From assembly GCA_002448975.1 (NCBI GenBank), contig DKBO01000176.1, forward strand, positions 1 to 20,017: DNA of 20,017 nt, written 5' to 3'. Numbering within the stretch: position 1 is the first letter of the stretch; the number at the start of each line of letters is the position of its first letter. This document shows, one piece after another, positions 1 through 7,372 of this stretch. Under the pieces are notes generated by a model. It was not told where the DNA came from. It ran no database searches and worked only from the letters and a program-made list of their open reading frames with translations. This DNA comes from Nitrospiraceae bacterium UBA6898. GTDB lineage: Bacteria > Nitrospirota > Thermodesulfovibrionia > Thermodesulfovibrionales > UBA6898. The translations under genes were made by a program, and so were the position numbers.

Positions 1-304
1 CTTCTGCTGCGGCAGCGGAACCGGTCTGAACGCGAGCGAAAATATGGATATCCGGATGCGCGGCGGATACCCGAGAGCAAATGCCGTTAAGCATGTAAGG
101 GACAAGCATGGCGTAAACATGCTGGCCAACATTTGTGCCATTGACCGGGCAACGCTCTCTGCATCCATGGACTACTGGGTCCCTGGGGTGCGGGTCACCG
201 GTGTGCATGAGCTTGTGGCAAATGCCCTGATCATGACGGGAGAGAAAGAGAGGGAGACAGACCTCAGAGGCGAACCGCTCCCGGGGAAGGGAGGTAACGA
301 ATAA
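1..304 (+). CDS. dsrK: DsrK, heterodisulfide-reductase-like Fe-S subunit of DsrMKJOP (3' end only)
   Basis: Only the last 100 residues are in the window; the first whole codon begins at base 2. DsrK is the cytoplasmic subunit of the membrane DsrMKJOP complex, related to HdrD, and is thought to exchange electrons with the DsrC trisulfide/thiol system during dissimilatory sulfite metabolism. The fragment opens with a CCG motif (FCCGSGTG), part of the cysteine-rich domain that binds the unusual [4Fe-4S] site. It continues with NMDIRMRGGYPRAN and the DsrK-typical tail motifs NICAID and GVHELVANAL. The stop codon TAA at 302-304 shares its last A with the ATG of dsrJ, so the two are translationally coupled. 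The identity is strengthened by the dsrJOP order that follows. Confidence 0.9.
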   Translation, partial: FCCGSGTGLNASENMDIRMRGGYPRANAVKHVRDKHGVNMLANICAIDRATLSASMDYWVPGVRVTGVHELVANALIMTGEKERETDLRGEPLPGKGGNE

Positions 305-702
305 TGTACAATTCCGGAAAGATTATAGCGGGGCTGGTGGTTTTCTTTATCCTGGCGACGCTGCCTTTCCTGCTGAACCTTGGCAAGGCAAATGCAAAGA
401 TAGAGCCGAGCATCGATACACCTGAAATAAACGCTATGCCCAAAAAACACTGCGTGGAAACGAAGGTATTCATGCGCGCAGAGCATATGCAGCTCTTGAA
501 CAATTGGCGCGACCAGGTGGTCCGTAACGGGAACCGAATCTATGTCGGCTCCGACGGCAACGAGTATCAGATCAGCCTCCAGAATACCTGCATGAAGTGC
601 CATTCAAACAAAAAGAAGTTCTGCGACAAGTGTCATAACTATATGGCGGTGAAACCATACTGCTGGGGCTGTCATATCGCACCGAAGGAGAATGAGGCAT
701 GA
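304..702 (+). CDS. dsrJ: DsrJ, periplasmic triheme cytochrome c of DsrMKJOP
   Basis: This 132-residue protein has one N-terminal hydrophobic segment (about residues 7-26), probably an uncleaved signal anchor that places the rest in the periplasm. Three CxxCH haem sites follow at residues 96-100 (CMKCH), 107-111 (CDKCH) and 120-124 (CWGCH), the triheme pattern of DsrJ. Cys50, in the sequence KKHCVE, sits where known DsrJ proteins carry the cysteine that acts as an unusual distal ligand to one haem; that placement is by analogy with the Allochromatium protein. The ATG overlaps the dsrK stop by one base and the stop overlaps the dsrO start by four. The length is normal for the family. Confidence 0.94.
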   Translation: MYNSGKIIAGLVVFFILATLPFLLNLGKANAKIEPSIDTPEINAMPKKHCVETKVFMRAEHMQLLNNWRDQVVRNGNRIYVGSDGNEYQISLQNTCMKCHSNKKKFCDKCHNYMAVKPYCWGCHIAPKENEA

Positions 703-1502
703 GCATGAACAGAAGACAATTCCTTAAATTAGCCAGTGCATCGACCATCCTGGGTGTTGGCGCCGCTTCTGTCATTAACAACATCAGCAATAGCAGTCTT
801 GAGGCAGCGCAGATACATCCTGATCCGAGGTCCCTCAAGGCGAAGCGGTGGGGCTTTGTGGTCGATGTCAGCAAGCTCACGACCGAAGAGGACTACCAGA
901 GGTGTATCGACACCTGCCATGACATCCACAACGTCCCGAACAATCCGAATCCGCGGCATGAGGTCAAGTGGATATGGAAAGACACCTATGAGCATACCTT
1001 CCCCAACACGGCGGAAGACAAGATCATGAACAGGGAGCTACAGGAGAAAAACTTCCTTCTCTTCTGCAACCACTGTCAAAATCCGGCCTGCGTTCGGGTC
1101 TGTCCCACCAAGGCGACCTTCAAACGCGAGAGTGACGGCATCGTGATGCAGGACATGCACCGATGTATCGGTTGCAGGTTCTGCATGGCTGCATGCCCGT
1201 TCGGTGCGCGGAGTTTCAATTATACGGATCCCCGGCCGAACATCAAGGTGGAGAACAAGGAGTTCCCGACCCGCATGATCGGGGTTGTCGAAAAGTGTAC
1301 CGCATGCTATGAACGGCTTGCTGTCGGTAAGCAGCCGGCATGTGTAGAGAAGTCCAATGGAGCGATTGTCTTCGGTGATCTTGAGGACCCCAATTCCGAA
1401 GTGCGCAAACTTATTGCTGAAAAGTATACGATCCGGAGGAAGCCAGAACTCGGGACGCAACCGAGTATCTACTATGTGATTGGAGGTGGCGAGCATGCTT
1501 GA
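699..1502 (+). CDS. dsrO: DsrO, periplasmic ferredoxin-like Fe-S subunit of DsrMKJOP
   Basis: This 267-residue protein starts with a twin-arginine signal (NRRQFLK at residues 4-10, then a hydrophobic stretch to about residue 26), so it is exported folded through Tat. The body has several four-cysteine sets of the DMSO-reductase-B-subunit type: FCNHCQNPACVRVCP (residues 122-136), RCIGCRFCMAACP (155-167) and KCTACYERLAVGKQPAC (about 200-216), with a further pair at Cys69 and Cys73. It should pass electrons between the haems of DsrJ and the membrane subunit DsrP. The ATG at 699 has an AAGGAG about 8 bases upstream and overlaps the dsrJ stop (ATGA). An in-frame ATG at 705 is possible but less well spaced. 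Confidence 0.94.
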   Translation: MSMNRRQFLKLASASTILGVGAASVINNISNSSLEAAQIHPDPRSLKAKRWGFVVDVSKLTTEEDYQRCIDTCHDIHNVPNNPNPRHEVKWIWKDTYEHTFPNTAEDKIMNRELQEKNFLLFCNHCQNPACVRVCPTKATFKRESDGIVMQDMHRCIGCRFCMAACPFGARSFNYTDPRPNIKVENKEFPTRMIGVVEKCTACYERLAVGKQPACVEKSNGAIVFGDLEDPNSEVRKLIAEKYTIRRKPELGTQPSIYYVIGGGEHA

Positions 1503-2661
1503 AAAGGCTCTCAGCGGAAGCAACAGATACTGGGCATGGATATTTTTCCTGCTTGCCGTGATTGGTGTCGGCTGTCTTGCTTATATGAAACAATTAAATG
1601 AGGGTCTCGGCATAACGGGACTGAGCAGGGATGTTTCCTGGGGGCTGTATATCGGCCAGTTCACTTTCCTGGTTGGTGTTGCCGCGTCTGCGGTGATGCT
1701 CGTTATCCCCTACTATCTGCATGATTATAAAAAGTTCAGCAAAATCGTGATCCTCGGGGAGTTTCTTGCTGTTTCAGCCGTTATCATGTGTGTCTTGTTC
1801 ATCATGGCTGATATGGGCCAGCCGATGAGAGTTGCCAATATCCTTCTCCATCCGACACCGGGGTCGATCGTATTCTGGGACGTGGTTGTCCTGAACGGCT
1901 ACCTTTTGCTGAACATAGTCATTGGCTGGACTACACTCGGCGCTGACCGTAAGGGGGTCAAGCCGCCTGATTGGGTCAAACCACTGATTTACCTTTCCGT
2001 CCCTTGGGCTGTCAGCATCCATACGGTTACGGCATTCCTGTATGCCGGTATTCCGGGCAGGCACTTCTGGCTTACGGCAGTAATGGCGGCCCGTTTTCTT
2101 GCCTCGGCATTCTCGGGTGGTCCTGCACTCCTGATTCTTCTTGCTCTTCTGGTTCGGAAATTCTCAAAGTTCGATCCGGGAGCAGAAGCAATCCAGGCCG
2201 TTGGAAAAATCGTGACATACGCGATGTTTGCGAACGTGTTCCTCCTTGGGCTGGAATTTTTTACCGCCTTTTACAGCAATATCCCCAGCCACATGCATCC
2301 CTTTCTGTATCTGTACACAGGCATAGATGGGCACACAAAGCTCGTCCCGTTCATGTGGCTATCAAGTATCCTTGCCGTAGTTTCGCTCGCAATCCTCGTG
2401 TTTCCCCATCTCCGCAAAAACGAGAACATCCTGGCCTTTGCCTGCGCGATCTTGTTCATTTCTCTCTGGATAGACAAGGGCTTCGGGCTGATCATCGGGG
2501 GCTTTGTCCCCAATATGTTCGAGGGGATTACCGAGTACTGGCCGACGTTTCTCGAGACACTCATAACGTTAGGGGTGTGGGCTATGGGTTTCCTTGTGCT
2601 GACAGTCCTGTATAAGGTTGCGATTGCGGTAAGGGAAGAAGATGCTGCAGTTGAGCATTAA
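1495..2661 (+). CDS. dsrP: DsrP, NrfD/PsrC-family integral membrane subunit of DsrMKJOP
   Basis: This 388-residue, very hydrophobic protein has roughly ten transmembrane helices and belongs to the NrfD/PsrC/HybB family of quinone-interacting membrane subunits. It pairs with DsrO and is the second quinone-linked subunit of the complex besides DsrM. Family-like features are the early helix followed by GLYIGQFTFLVG, and the loop ITEYWPTFLETLITLGVWA near the C-terminus. I chose the ATG at 1495 because GGAGG at 1482-1486 gives proper spacing; the frame extends to a TTG at 1480 that would lie on the ribosome binding site. The start overlaps the last 8 bases of dsrO. This completes the K-J-O-P order; dsrM lies outside the window. 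Confidence 0.93.
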   Translation: MLEKALSGSNRYWAWIFFLLAVIGVGCLAYMKQLNEGLGITGLSRDVSWGLYIGQFTFLVGVAASAVMLVIPYYLHDYKKFSKIVILGEFLAVSAVIMCVLFIMADMGQPMRVANILLHPTPGSIVFWDVVVLNGYLLLNIVIGWTTLGADRKGVKPPDWVKPLIYLSVPWAVSIHTVTAFLYAGIPGRHFWLTAVMAARFLASAFSGGPALLILLALLVRKFSKFDPGAEAIQAVGKIVTYAMFANVFLLGLEFFTAFYSNIPSHMHPFLYLYTGIDGHTKLVPFMWLSSILAVVSLAILVFPHLRKNENILAFACAILFISLWIDKGFGLIIGGFVPNMFEGITEYWPTFLETLITLGVWAMGFLVLTVLYKVAIAVREEDAAVEH

Positions 2662-2742
2662 CAGGCATCGAGAATGTTGTGATGTCAGTTTTCTAACGTC
2701 AGAAAAACCATGTTTGGTTAATGAAATAAAGGAGGAAACATT

Positions 2743-2928
2743 ATGTATCTTGTAGCTGTCAACGCGGATGTATGCACGGGATGTGAAGAATGTGTAAACA
2801 ACTGTCCGGTAACGGTCTTCGACATGGTCGATGGCAAAGCCTCGCCAACAAGAGCCGGCGATTGTGAAGGCTGCGAAACCTGCACGAGCGTTTGTCCGTC
2901 AGGCGCTGTAACGCTCACCGAAATGTAA
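2743..2928 (+). CDS. 2[4Fe-4S] ferredoxin
   Basis: This 61-residue protein carries two complete ferredoxin motifs, CTGCEECVNNCP (residues 11-22) and CEGCETCTSVCP (41-52), and nothing else. It is a soluble low-potential electron carrier of the clostridial type. A clear AAAGGAGG lies just before the ATG. It starts 81 bases after dsrP in the same direction, so it may be the last gene of the dsr transcript and could supply or receive electrons for sulfite reduction or for other enzymes encoded nearby. Its partner cannot be read from the sequence. The N-terminus (YLVAVNADVCTGC) resembles ferredoxins often seen beside dsr genes. Confidence 0.9.
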   Translation: MYLVAVNADVCTGCEECVNNCPVTVFDMVDGKASPTRAGDCEGCETCTSVCPSGAVTLTEM

Positions 2929-2941
2929 AAAGAGTCCAGGC

Positions 2942-2964
2942 GGGGCAGCCTGTCAGGTTGCCCC
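2942..2964 (+). terminator. GC-rich hairpin after the ferredoxin, possible weak terminator
   Basis: GGGGCA at 2942-2947 pairs with TGCCCC at 2959-2964. The inner bases G-CCT and AGG-T extend this to a ten-pair stem (one G-T pair) around a three-base loop. It lies 14 bases past the ferredoxin stop. The bases after it (TGTTCC) are only mildly T-rich, so termination may be partial or the hairpin may instead protect the 3' end of the transcript. Confidence 0.5.
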
Positions 2965-3029
2965 TGTTCCTAGACAGCAGGGCTGCAAGTTCATAGGTGG
3001 TAACAAAGGCACGGATTAGATATTTTTAT

Positions 3030-3059
3030 TTGACGGGTGAACTTACCAACTGGTATAAA
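3030..3059 (+). promoter_or_regulatory. Sigma70-like promoter for the dsrHEF-tusA-like operon
   Basis: TTGACG at 3030-3035 and TATAAA at 3054-3059 are separated by 18 bases, each one mismatch from consensus. Transcription would begin near 3066, about 36 bases before the first gene and its AAGGAGG. This suggests the sulfur-relay genes can be transcribed apart from dsrMKJOP. Confidence 0.6.
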
Positions 3060-3101
3060 GAACTGCTTTCCTCAAAATCCCTTACATAAGGAGGTGTGTC
3101 A

Positions 3102-3398
3102 ATGAAATTAGCTGTGCTCATGAGTGATTACAGAAACGGTATTGATATGATAGACAGGCTCAGTGCAGATTCGCTCGGCATCGTCTTTGTCGGCAACGGC
3201 GTCTATCATGCAGCAACAAAGGAGGGGGGGAAGGCATCATCCCTTCTGGACAAAAAAGCAAATTTCTATGCGCTGACCGAGGACTTCGAGACCAGGGGAA
3301 TTACTTCTGCCGGTCTTGACAGCCGTGTCAAGGCAGTTACCTATGGCGACCTTGTTGATGTTATCTTCAACGACTACGAAAAAGTAATCTGGTTATAA
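3102..3398 (+). CDS. DsrH/TusB-like sulfur-relay protein without cysteine
   Basis: This 98-residue protein looks like the TusB/DsrH branch of the DsrE/F/H superfamily. It is short, has an N-terminal beta strand (MKLAVLMS), a central GIVFVGNGVYHA, and the family-typical end YGDLVDVIFNDYEKVIWL with a tryptophan next to the C-terminus. In the DsrEFH or TusBCD heterohexamer this subunit takes part in sulfur transfer. The protein contains no cysteine at all, so the cysteine described in purple-bacterial DsrH is missing and its role here would be structural. I use the ATG at 3102, which has AAGGAGG 8 bases upstream, rather than the in-frame GTG at 3096. It is first of four tightly spaced genes. The family call is good; the DsrH assignment within it is moderate. 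Confidence 0.78.
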   Translation: MKLAVLMSDYRNGIDMIDRLSADSLGIVFVGNGVYHAATKEGGKASSLLDKKANFYALTEDFETRGITSAGLDSRVKAVTYGDLVDVIFNDYEKVIWL

Positions 3399-3411
3399 AA
3401 AGGAGGAGGAA

Positions 3412-3774
3412 ATGGGCAAATTGACAATCGGCACATTCTCATCGCTTGTAGGCTCACTTTCCCTTGACTTTGCGGTGAAGCTAGCTGAGGCTGCCGTGAA
3501 AAAGGGACACAAAGTAGATTTTTGGATGTCCGGCAATGCTACCATGCTTGCAAAAAAGGGGCAGAAGGCCTTCAAGGACTATTCATTCCTCGCAAAGACG
3601 ATACAGGACCTCATTGCGACCGGTAATTTTCAGATCTGCGCCTGCGAAGCATGCGCGGAGGCACGGGGATATCACAAGGAAGACTGCCCTGATGGTTTCA
3701 TCCGAAAAAGCATGGACTGGTATCTTGCAAGCACCTTTGATGCAGACAGAGTCCTTCACATAGGAGGAGACTAA
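3412..3774 (+). CDS. DsrE/TusD-like sulfurtransferase subunit
   Basis: This 120-residue protein matches the DsrE/TusD pattern. It has a beta-alpha start (KLTIGTFSSLVGSLSLDFAV), then KKGHKVDFWMSGNA in place of the usual GHEVxxFFxxDGV, then a cysteine segment CACEACAEARGY ending in the conserved RG. Aligned on that RG, Cys78 falls where DsrE proteins carry the sulfur-carrying cysteine; Cys76 and Cys81 flank it, which is unusual. The C-terminal ASTFDADRVLHIGGD matches the family end. The usual DG of the nucleotide-like loop is replaced by GN. It follows the DsrH-like gene by 13 bases with its own GGAGGAGG and precedes the DsrF-like gene by one base, so the three probably form one complex. Confidence 0.82.
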   Translation: MGKLTIGTFSSLVGSLSLDFAVKLAEAAVKKGHKVDFWMSGNATMLAKKGQKAFKDYSFLAKTIQDLIATGNFQICACEACAEARGYHKEDCPDGFIRKSMDWYLASTFDADRVLHIGGD

Positions 3775-3775
3775 T

Positions 3776-4189
3776 ATGGCGACCACAAAACTTGCATTCA
3801 TTGTCCGATCACTTCCCTATAAGACTGAAGCATCGAGACTTGCCCTCACCCATGCGATTGCAAGCCAGACAGTTGAAATATACCTCAAAGATGGCGATCT
3901 CGTCGAAGCGTCTGTTTCTTATGTTGGGGATGGTGTCCTTAACTGCATGAAAGGGCAGCAGGGCATGAAGCATTACGGTATCACCACGATCGAAGGCCAT
4001 GCAAAAAACTCGCTTCTTCTCGATATGAGGGTCCTCATATGCAAGGAAGACCTTGATAAGTTCGGGCTGACAGAAGACAATATCCTGATGGATGCCGAGG
4101 ACATCGGTGGTGAGACAAAAGCAAATATCGTAGCATACAGTGAAATCCAGAAGGAAATGGAGACCGCAAGTCACATCCTTGTGTGTTAA
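3776..4189 (+). CDS. DsrF/TusC-like sulfur-relay subunit
   Basis: This 137-residue protein belongs to the DsrE/F family and best fits DsrF/TusC. It starts with KLAFIVRSLPYKTEASRLAL (compare the RSPPYG start of TusC), has the VSYVGDGVLNCMKG loop with an intact DG, and LLLDMRVLICKEDLDKFGL, which matches the segment before the TusC C-terminal strand. It ends with SHILVC, so a cysteine is the last residue. It would be the third subunit of a DsrEFH-type heterohexamer. The ATG at 3776 has AGGAGGAG a few bases upstream and lies one base after the previous stop. It is slightly longer than typical TusC. Confidence 0.8.
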   Translation: MATTKLAFIVRSLPYKTEASRLALTHAIASQTVEIYLKDGDLVEASVSYVGDGVLNCMKGQQGMKHYGITTIEGHAKNSLLLDMRVLICKEDLDKFGLTEDNILMDAEDIGGETKANIVAYSEIQKEMETASHILVC

Positions 4190-4206
4190 TCTAAAAGGAG
4201 GAATTT

Positions 4207-4452
4207 ATGGCAGATTTAAAATCACAGACACCGGCACAGACACTTGATGTATTGGGGCGGGTATGTCCCTATCCGCTTGTTCTCACGAAGAAGGCACTGG
4301 AGAAACTCCCGAGCGGCGGAATCCTGAAGGTCCTCTGCGATGCACCAGCATCAGCTGAGGACTCTCTCCCGAGGTTCGCACAGGACAAAGGGATGCCGAT
4401 TGAGGTTGTGAAACTGGCTGACAGCTGGGAAATCTTTATTCAGAAACCCTGA
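4207..4452 (+). CDS. tusA: TusA/SirA-family sulfur carrier protein
   Basis: This 81-residue protein has the TusA hallmark RVCPYP (CPxP, Cys20) after a short beta strand LDVLG. The family fold continues with LVLTKKALEKLPSGGILKVLCDAP and ends in EIFIQKP. The CPxP cysteine carries a persulfide and hands sulfur to TusBCD/DsrEFH or DsrC. It sits 17 bases after the DsrF-like gene with AAAGGAGG before the ATG, and a strong terminator follows 25 bases downstream, so it is the last gene of the sulfur-relay operon. A second cysteine (LCDAP) is common in the family. I am confident of the family; the specific acceptor is inferred from the neighbours. Confidence 0.9.
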   Translation: MADLKSQTPAQTLDVLGRVCPYPLVLTKKALEKLPSGGILKVLCDAPASAEDSLPRFAQDKGMPIEVVKLADSWEIFIQKP

Positions 4453-4477
4453 GCGTCCGTCAGATTAGGTCGGAAGA

Positions 4478-4509
4478 GGCTCCCGGATATTTCCGGGGGC
4501 CTTCTTTAT
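4478..4509 (+). terminator. Intrinsic terminator after tusA, possibly bidirectional
   Basis: GGCTCCCGGA (4478-4487) pairs over ten positions with TCCGGGGGCC (4492-4501), including one T-G pair, around the loop TATT, and is followed by TTCTTTAT. The convergent tonB gene on the other strand ends at 4522. Read on that strand the stem is followed by TCTTCC, so it may also stop tonB transcription. Confidence 0.85.
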
Positions 4510-4521
4510 GTCCGGATCCAA

Positions 4522-5286
4522 TCAGTGATCTTTGAGCGTGAACGTGATGGGAACTTCTATGCGGTTGTTTGCCGCTGGGAAGGGCGACGCTTTGACAACA
4601 GTATCTCGCGCCGCAGAATCGAGAATGGAATACCCGGAACCTTTCAGTATCCGGATCGACTCAGGATTGCCGCTCTGGTCGATCCGGAAGCTTACCATCA
4701 CAGACCCCTCCATCTGTCTTTTTCTTGCGATGTAGGGGTAAATGAGATTTGCCTGGAGAGCAGCGCGTATTTTCTGGCGCAATGATGCACTTCCTGCAGA
4801 ACTGGGCTGCTGCCCTCCACCAGAGGCGACAGGAGTGCTGTATGTGCTCACGGTGGAATTACCCTGGGAGATGAATTCGGTTCCGGATCCCGCAGGCGAA
4901 ACCGTGTGTCCTGCCGCCGGATTACTCGTCATCTGCACAGAACTGCTCCCTTCCACAGAATCGTTGTTTTCAGGAGGGAGTGATTGCCTGACCTCAGATT
5001 CAGAAGCAGTCAAGCTCTGGTCTCTTGTCTGCGGCACAACGGGCGGGGCTTCTCGCGCGGCATGATTCGCTGATGCGATTTCCCTGCCAGGAGTCTTCGG
5101 GAGAAGTTGCTGAGACGAAGTCTGTTTTGCTTGCCCCGTTGTTATCGTCTCCCATTCTTCGACGAGCGACACGGCAACCATGCGCGTGTTCTTTAGTTCG
5201 CTGCTGCTTGCGGCGATGAAAGCAGCAGCGAACATCAGCGTATGGAGCATCACGGATGCGGCTATGTTGTTTCTGATGCCGAACAT
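4522..5286 (-). CDS. tonB: TonB-family energy transducer
   Basis: This 254-residue protein has an N-terminal membrane anchor (about residues 8-26), a long low-complexity periplasmic linker rich in Ser, Gln, Pro and Thr (about 45-165), and a TonB C-terminal domain (about 170-254) with the family sequence YPYIARKRQMEGSVMVSFRI and GSGYSILDSAARDTV. It transmits proton-motive force from an ExbBD motor to outer-membrane receptors. The linker is not the Pro-Glu/Pro-Lys repeat of E. coli TonB. It begins two bases after the stop of the receptor gene, so it is probably a dedicated partner for that receptor. No exbB or exbD is present in the window. Confidence 0.88.
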   Translation of the reverse strand: MFGIRNNIAASVMLHTLMFAAAFIAASSSELKNTRMVAVSLVEEWETITTGQAKQTSSQQLLPKTPGREIASANHAAREAPPVVPQTRDQSLTASESEVRQSLPPENNDSVEGSSSVQMTSNPAAGHTVSPAGSGTEFISQGNSTVSTYSTPVASGGGQQPSSAGSASLRQKIRAALQANLIYPYIARKRQMEGSVMVSFRIDQSGNPESIRILKGSGYSILDSAARDTVVKASPFPAANNRIEVPITFTLKDH

Positions 5287-5288
5287 GT

Positions 5289-7247
5289 TTACAGTACTAC
5301 GCGAAGCCCTCCATAGAAATTACTTTCCGGTGCGGGATAAAAGTTCTTGACGCCACCAGAGCCGACAATCCCGTATTCGGAGTACTTTTCACTGAATATG
5401 TTGTTCGCGCCGATGTATGCGGTCAGCCCCTTATACGTATACGACAGCCTGGCATTGACCACAGTATATGACTCCATTTTATCAAAATCGTTCTGAACGT
5501 CATTGTCAAGATACTTCTTTCCTATCCAGTTGACATTGGCGGCAAGAAGAAAAGACTTCAGAAACCGGAAATCACCACCGAAGCTTGCGCTGTATTGAGG
5601 CACCAGCTGAATGTGGTTGCCGTCATACGGACCGGACTCGAACTTCACGTCCGTATAGGTAAAGTTGCCGAAGAAGGAAAGCGACTCAGTAACAACGGCG
5701 GTAAAACCCGTTTCCACGCCATAATGCCTTGTCTTATCAAGATTTTTGTTTGCGCCGAAACCGCCACCGCCAGCAGGATCAAAAAAGAGCTCATTGCGCA
5801 CATCCATGGTATAGAGCGTGAGACGTGCCTGTAACCGATTGCCGAAGGCATGGACAATGCCGGCCTCATAGGTATCAGACTTCTCCGGCTGCAGGTTGGT
5901 AATGGCACCGGTGAAATCAAAGAGTTCGTCAGTCGTCGGGAGACGGTATCCTTTTGCATAATTGACAAAGATCTTGGAGCCATTGGCGTAGTTGAACGTT
6001 GCGCCGGCCCGGAAAGCATCTTCCGTGAACTTCTGCTCATCAGAGACCGTCGTGAAGCCGGAGACGGTATCATCAAACCTGGTGTCGGAATACCGATAGC
6101 CAATGCTGAGAGAAATCCTGTCTGTAATGAAGAATTCATCCTGGATATACAGGCCAGTATCGTTTTTCGAGATTTCTGAATACGTGGTTGTACCAAAACC
6201 CGAGGTCCTGTTGTCGACATCGGAATCATAATAATCAACACCCGCGACGAGGAGATTCCGGTAATTGAAGGGTTTCGTATCGACGGTGAGCTTTGCCTTT
6301 ATGCCCGACGTCGCCGTATCTCTCATCGTATTGAAGGGGGTGCCGAAGAAAAAGAGGTCAGAGTCGAATTTCTTGTCATTGTAGCTGTATCCTAATTCGA
6401 GGTCGCCCCACGTGCCGAGCGCGAAATTCGCCTTCGTGTCGATATACCGCTGGTTAAAGTCAACGTGATCGTCAGGTTTAGTCGACTGCCTGCGGTCCTC
6501 GTTCACTTCGCTTTCCGTAAGGCCGCCGGGAAGGCCCTGATCATCAGTATGATATCCGGCGGCGAAATCGAATGTCAGGTAGTCGGTGACCTTGAAGTTG
6601 AGCCGCGTGCTCATATCTCCGGAGGTAAAATCACTGTTTTCCCTGTAACCACTGGTCTGGCGGTGCTTAAGAAAAAAGAAATAGCCGATCTTTTCGGTGC
6701 CTCCAGTAAGAGTTCCCAGTTCCATATGCCCGCTATAGCTTTCCACCCTCCCATCAAGCATGGGTTCGGGCTTCATGACATACCCCTTCTTGGTGATGAT
6801 GTTGATGGCACCGGCCATTGCATTATCACCGTATAACACGCTTTCGCTTCCCCGGACGATCTCGATCCTCTCGATGTTTTCAAGGGGGATGGTATTCCAG
6901 TCCACACCGCTCAGATCGATCTCGTTCAATTTCCTGCCGTCCATGAGGATGGCAGTGTTCAGTCCTCGGGCAAAGCCTCTCATGTCGACCGTGGATTTTG
7001 TCCCTGTACCGTATAAATCCCGGATAATGATACCCGCCTCATTTCGTAGCAGGTCCTGAACAGTCGTGGCGGTTGATTTCTTGATGTCTTCCTGGGTAAT
7101 TACCGTGACGTTCGAGGAGATCTTATCAATCTCTTCTTCCGCCCGCGTTGCGGTAACGACCACCTCATCAAGTGACAGGGTCGTGTCCTCTGCCCATGCT
7201 GGCAGTGCAGCTGCCAGCATCACGATGCAGATGAGATATTTCCTCAT
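5289..7247 (-). CDS. btuB: TonB-dependent outer-membrane receptor, BtuB-like, for cobalamin
   Basis: This 652-residue protein has a signal peptide (cleavage likely after AWA, residue 19), a TonB box DEVVVTATR at residues 27-35, and a plug domain with the family sequences GTKSTVDMRGF, AILMDGRKLN and IERIEIVRGSESVLYGDNAMAGAINIITKKG. A long beta-barrel rich in alternating aromatic residues follows. Plug and length fit the BtuB/CirA class. Substrate assignment to B12 rests on the cobalamin riboswitch directly upstream and on the btuFCD-cobC genes behind it. The last residue is Leu rather than the usual Phe or Trp, which is a little unusual for a barrel protein. The start has AAGGAG 8 bases upstream. 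tonB follows after two bases. Confidence 0.88.
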   Translation of the reverse strand: MRKYLICIVMLAAALPAWAEDTTLSLDEVVVTATRAEEEIDKISSNVTVITQEDIKKSTATTVQDLLRNEAGIIIRDLYGTGTKSTVDMRGFARGLNTAILMDGRKLNEIDLSGVDWNTIPLENIERIEIVRGSESVLYGDNAMAGAINIITKKGYVMKPEPMLDGRVESYSGHMELGTLTGGTEKIGYFFFLKHRQTSGYRENSDFTSGDMSTRLNFKVTDYLTFDFAAGYHTDDQGLPGGLTESEVNEDRRQSTKPDDHVDFNQRYIDTKANFALGTWGDLELGYSYNDKKFDSDLFFFGTPFNTMRDTATSGIKAKLTVDTKPFNYRNLLVAGVDYYDSDVDNRTSGFGTTTYSEISKNDTGLYIQDEFFITDRISLSIGYRYSDTRFDDTVSGFTTVSDEQKFTEDAFRAGATFNYANGSKIFVNYAKGYRLPTTDELFDFTGAITNLQPEKSDTYEAGIVHAFGNRLQARLTLYTMDVRNELFFDPAGGGGFGANKNLDKTRHYGVETGFTAVVTESLSFFGNFTYTDVKFESGPYDGNHIQLVPQYSASFGGDFRFLKSFLLAANVNWIGKKYLDNDVQNDFDKMESYTVVNARLSYTYKGLTAYIGANNIFSEKYSEYGIVGSGGVKNFYPAPESNFYGGLRVVL

Positions 7248-7314
7248 GTATTATTCTCCTTATATTTTTTATAAATTAATTTCCGTAAGAAAGATCTCTA
7301 TTCTTGATGCCGTC

Positions 7315-7335
7315 TTATCCTGCTTCATATCTCAT
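7315..7335 (-). CDS. Putative six-codon leader ORF (MRYEAG) between riboswitch and btuB
   Basis: On the - strand an ATG at 7335-7333 opens a frame that reads MRYEAG and stops at TAA (7317-7315). A strong GAGGAGGT lies six bases upstream of the ATG, better than the ribosome site of btuB itself. The ORF begins about 38 bases after the aptamer end and stops 67 bases before the btuB start. CCTC just after the aptamer could pair with the GAGG of this site. It may be a regulatory leader peptide or simply a chance ATG after a purine-rich control element; nothing proves translation. Confidence 0.35.
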   Translation of the reverse strand: MRYEAG

Positions 7336-7372
7336 GGGCTACCTCCTCTTCCCTCGAAGGGTTCTTTGGTGA

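Noticed and set aside
172..603. 143-codon open frame on the - strand
   Set aside because: Antisense to dsrK/dsrJ, whose haem motifs and coupling are unambiguous.
1480..1494. Upstream TTG start for dsrP
   Set aside because: It would place the start codon directly on the GGAGG ribosome site that serves the ATG at 1495.
2689..2706. Small hairpin TTTTCT-AACGTC-AGAAAA after dsrP
   Set aside because: Short A/T-only stem without a T-run; too weak to call a terminator, and the ferredoxin gene follows in the same direction.
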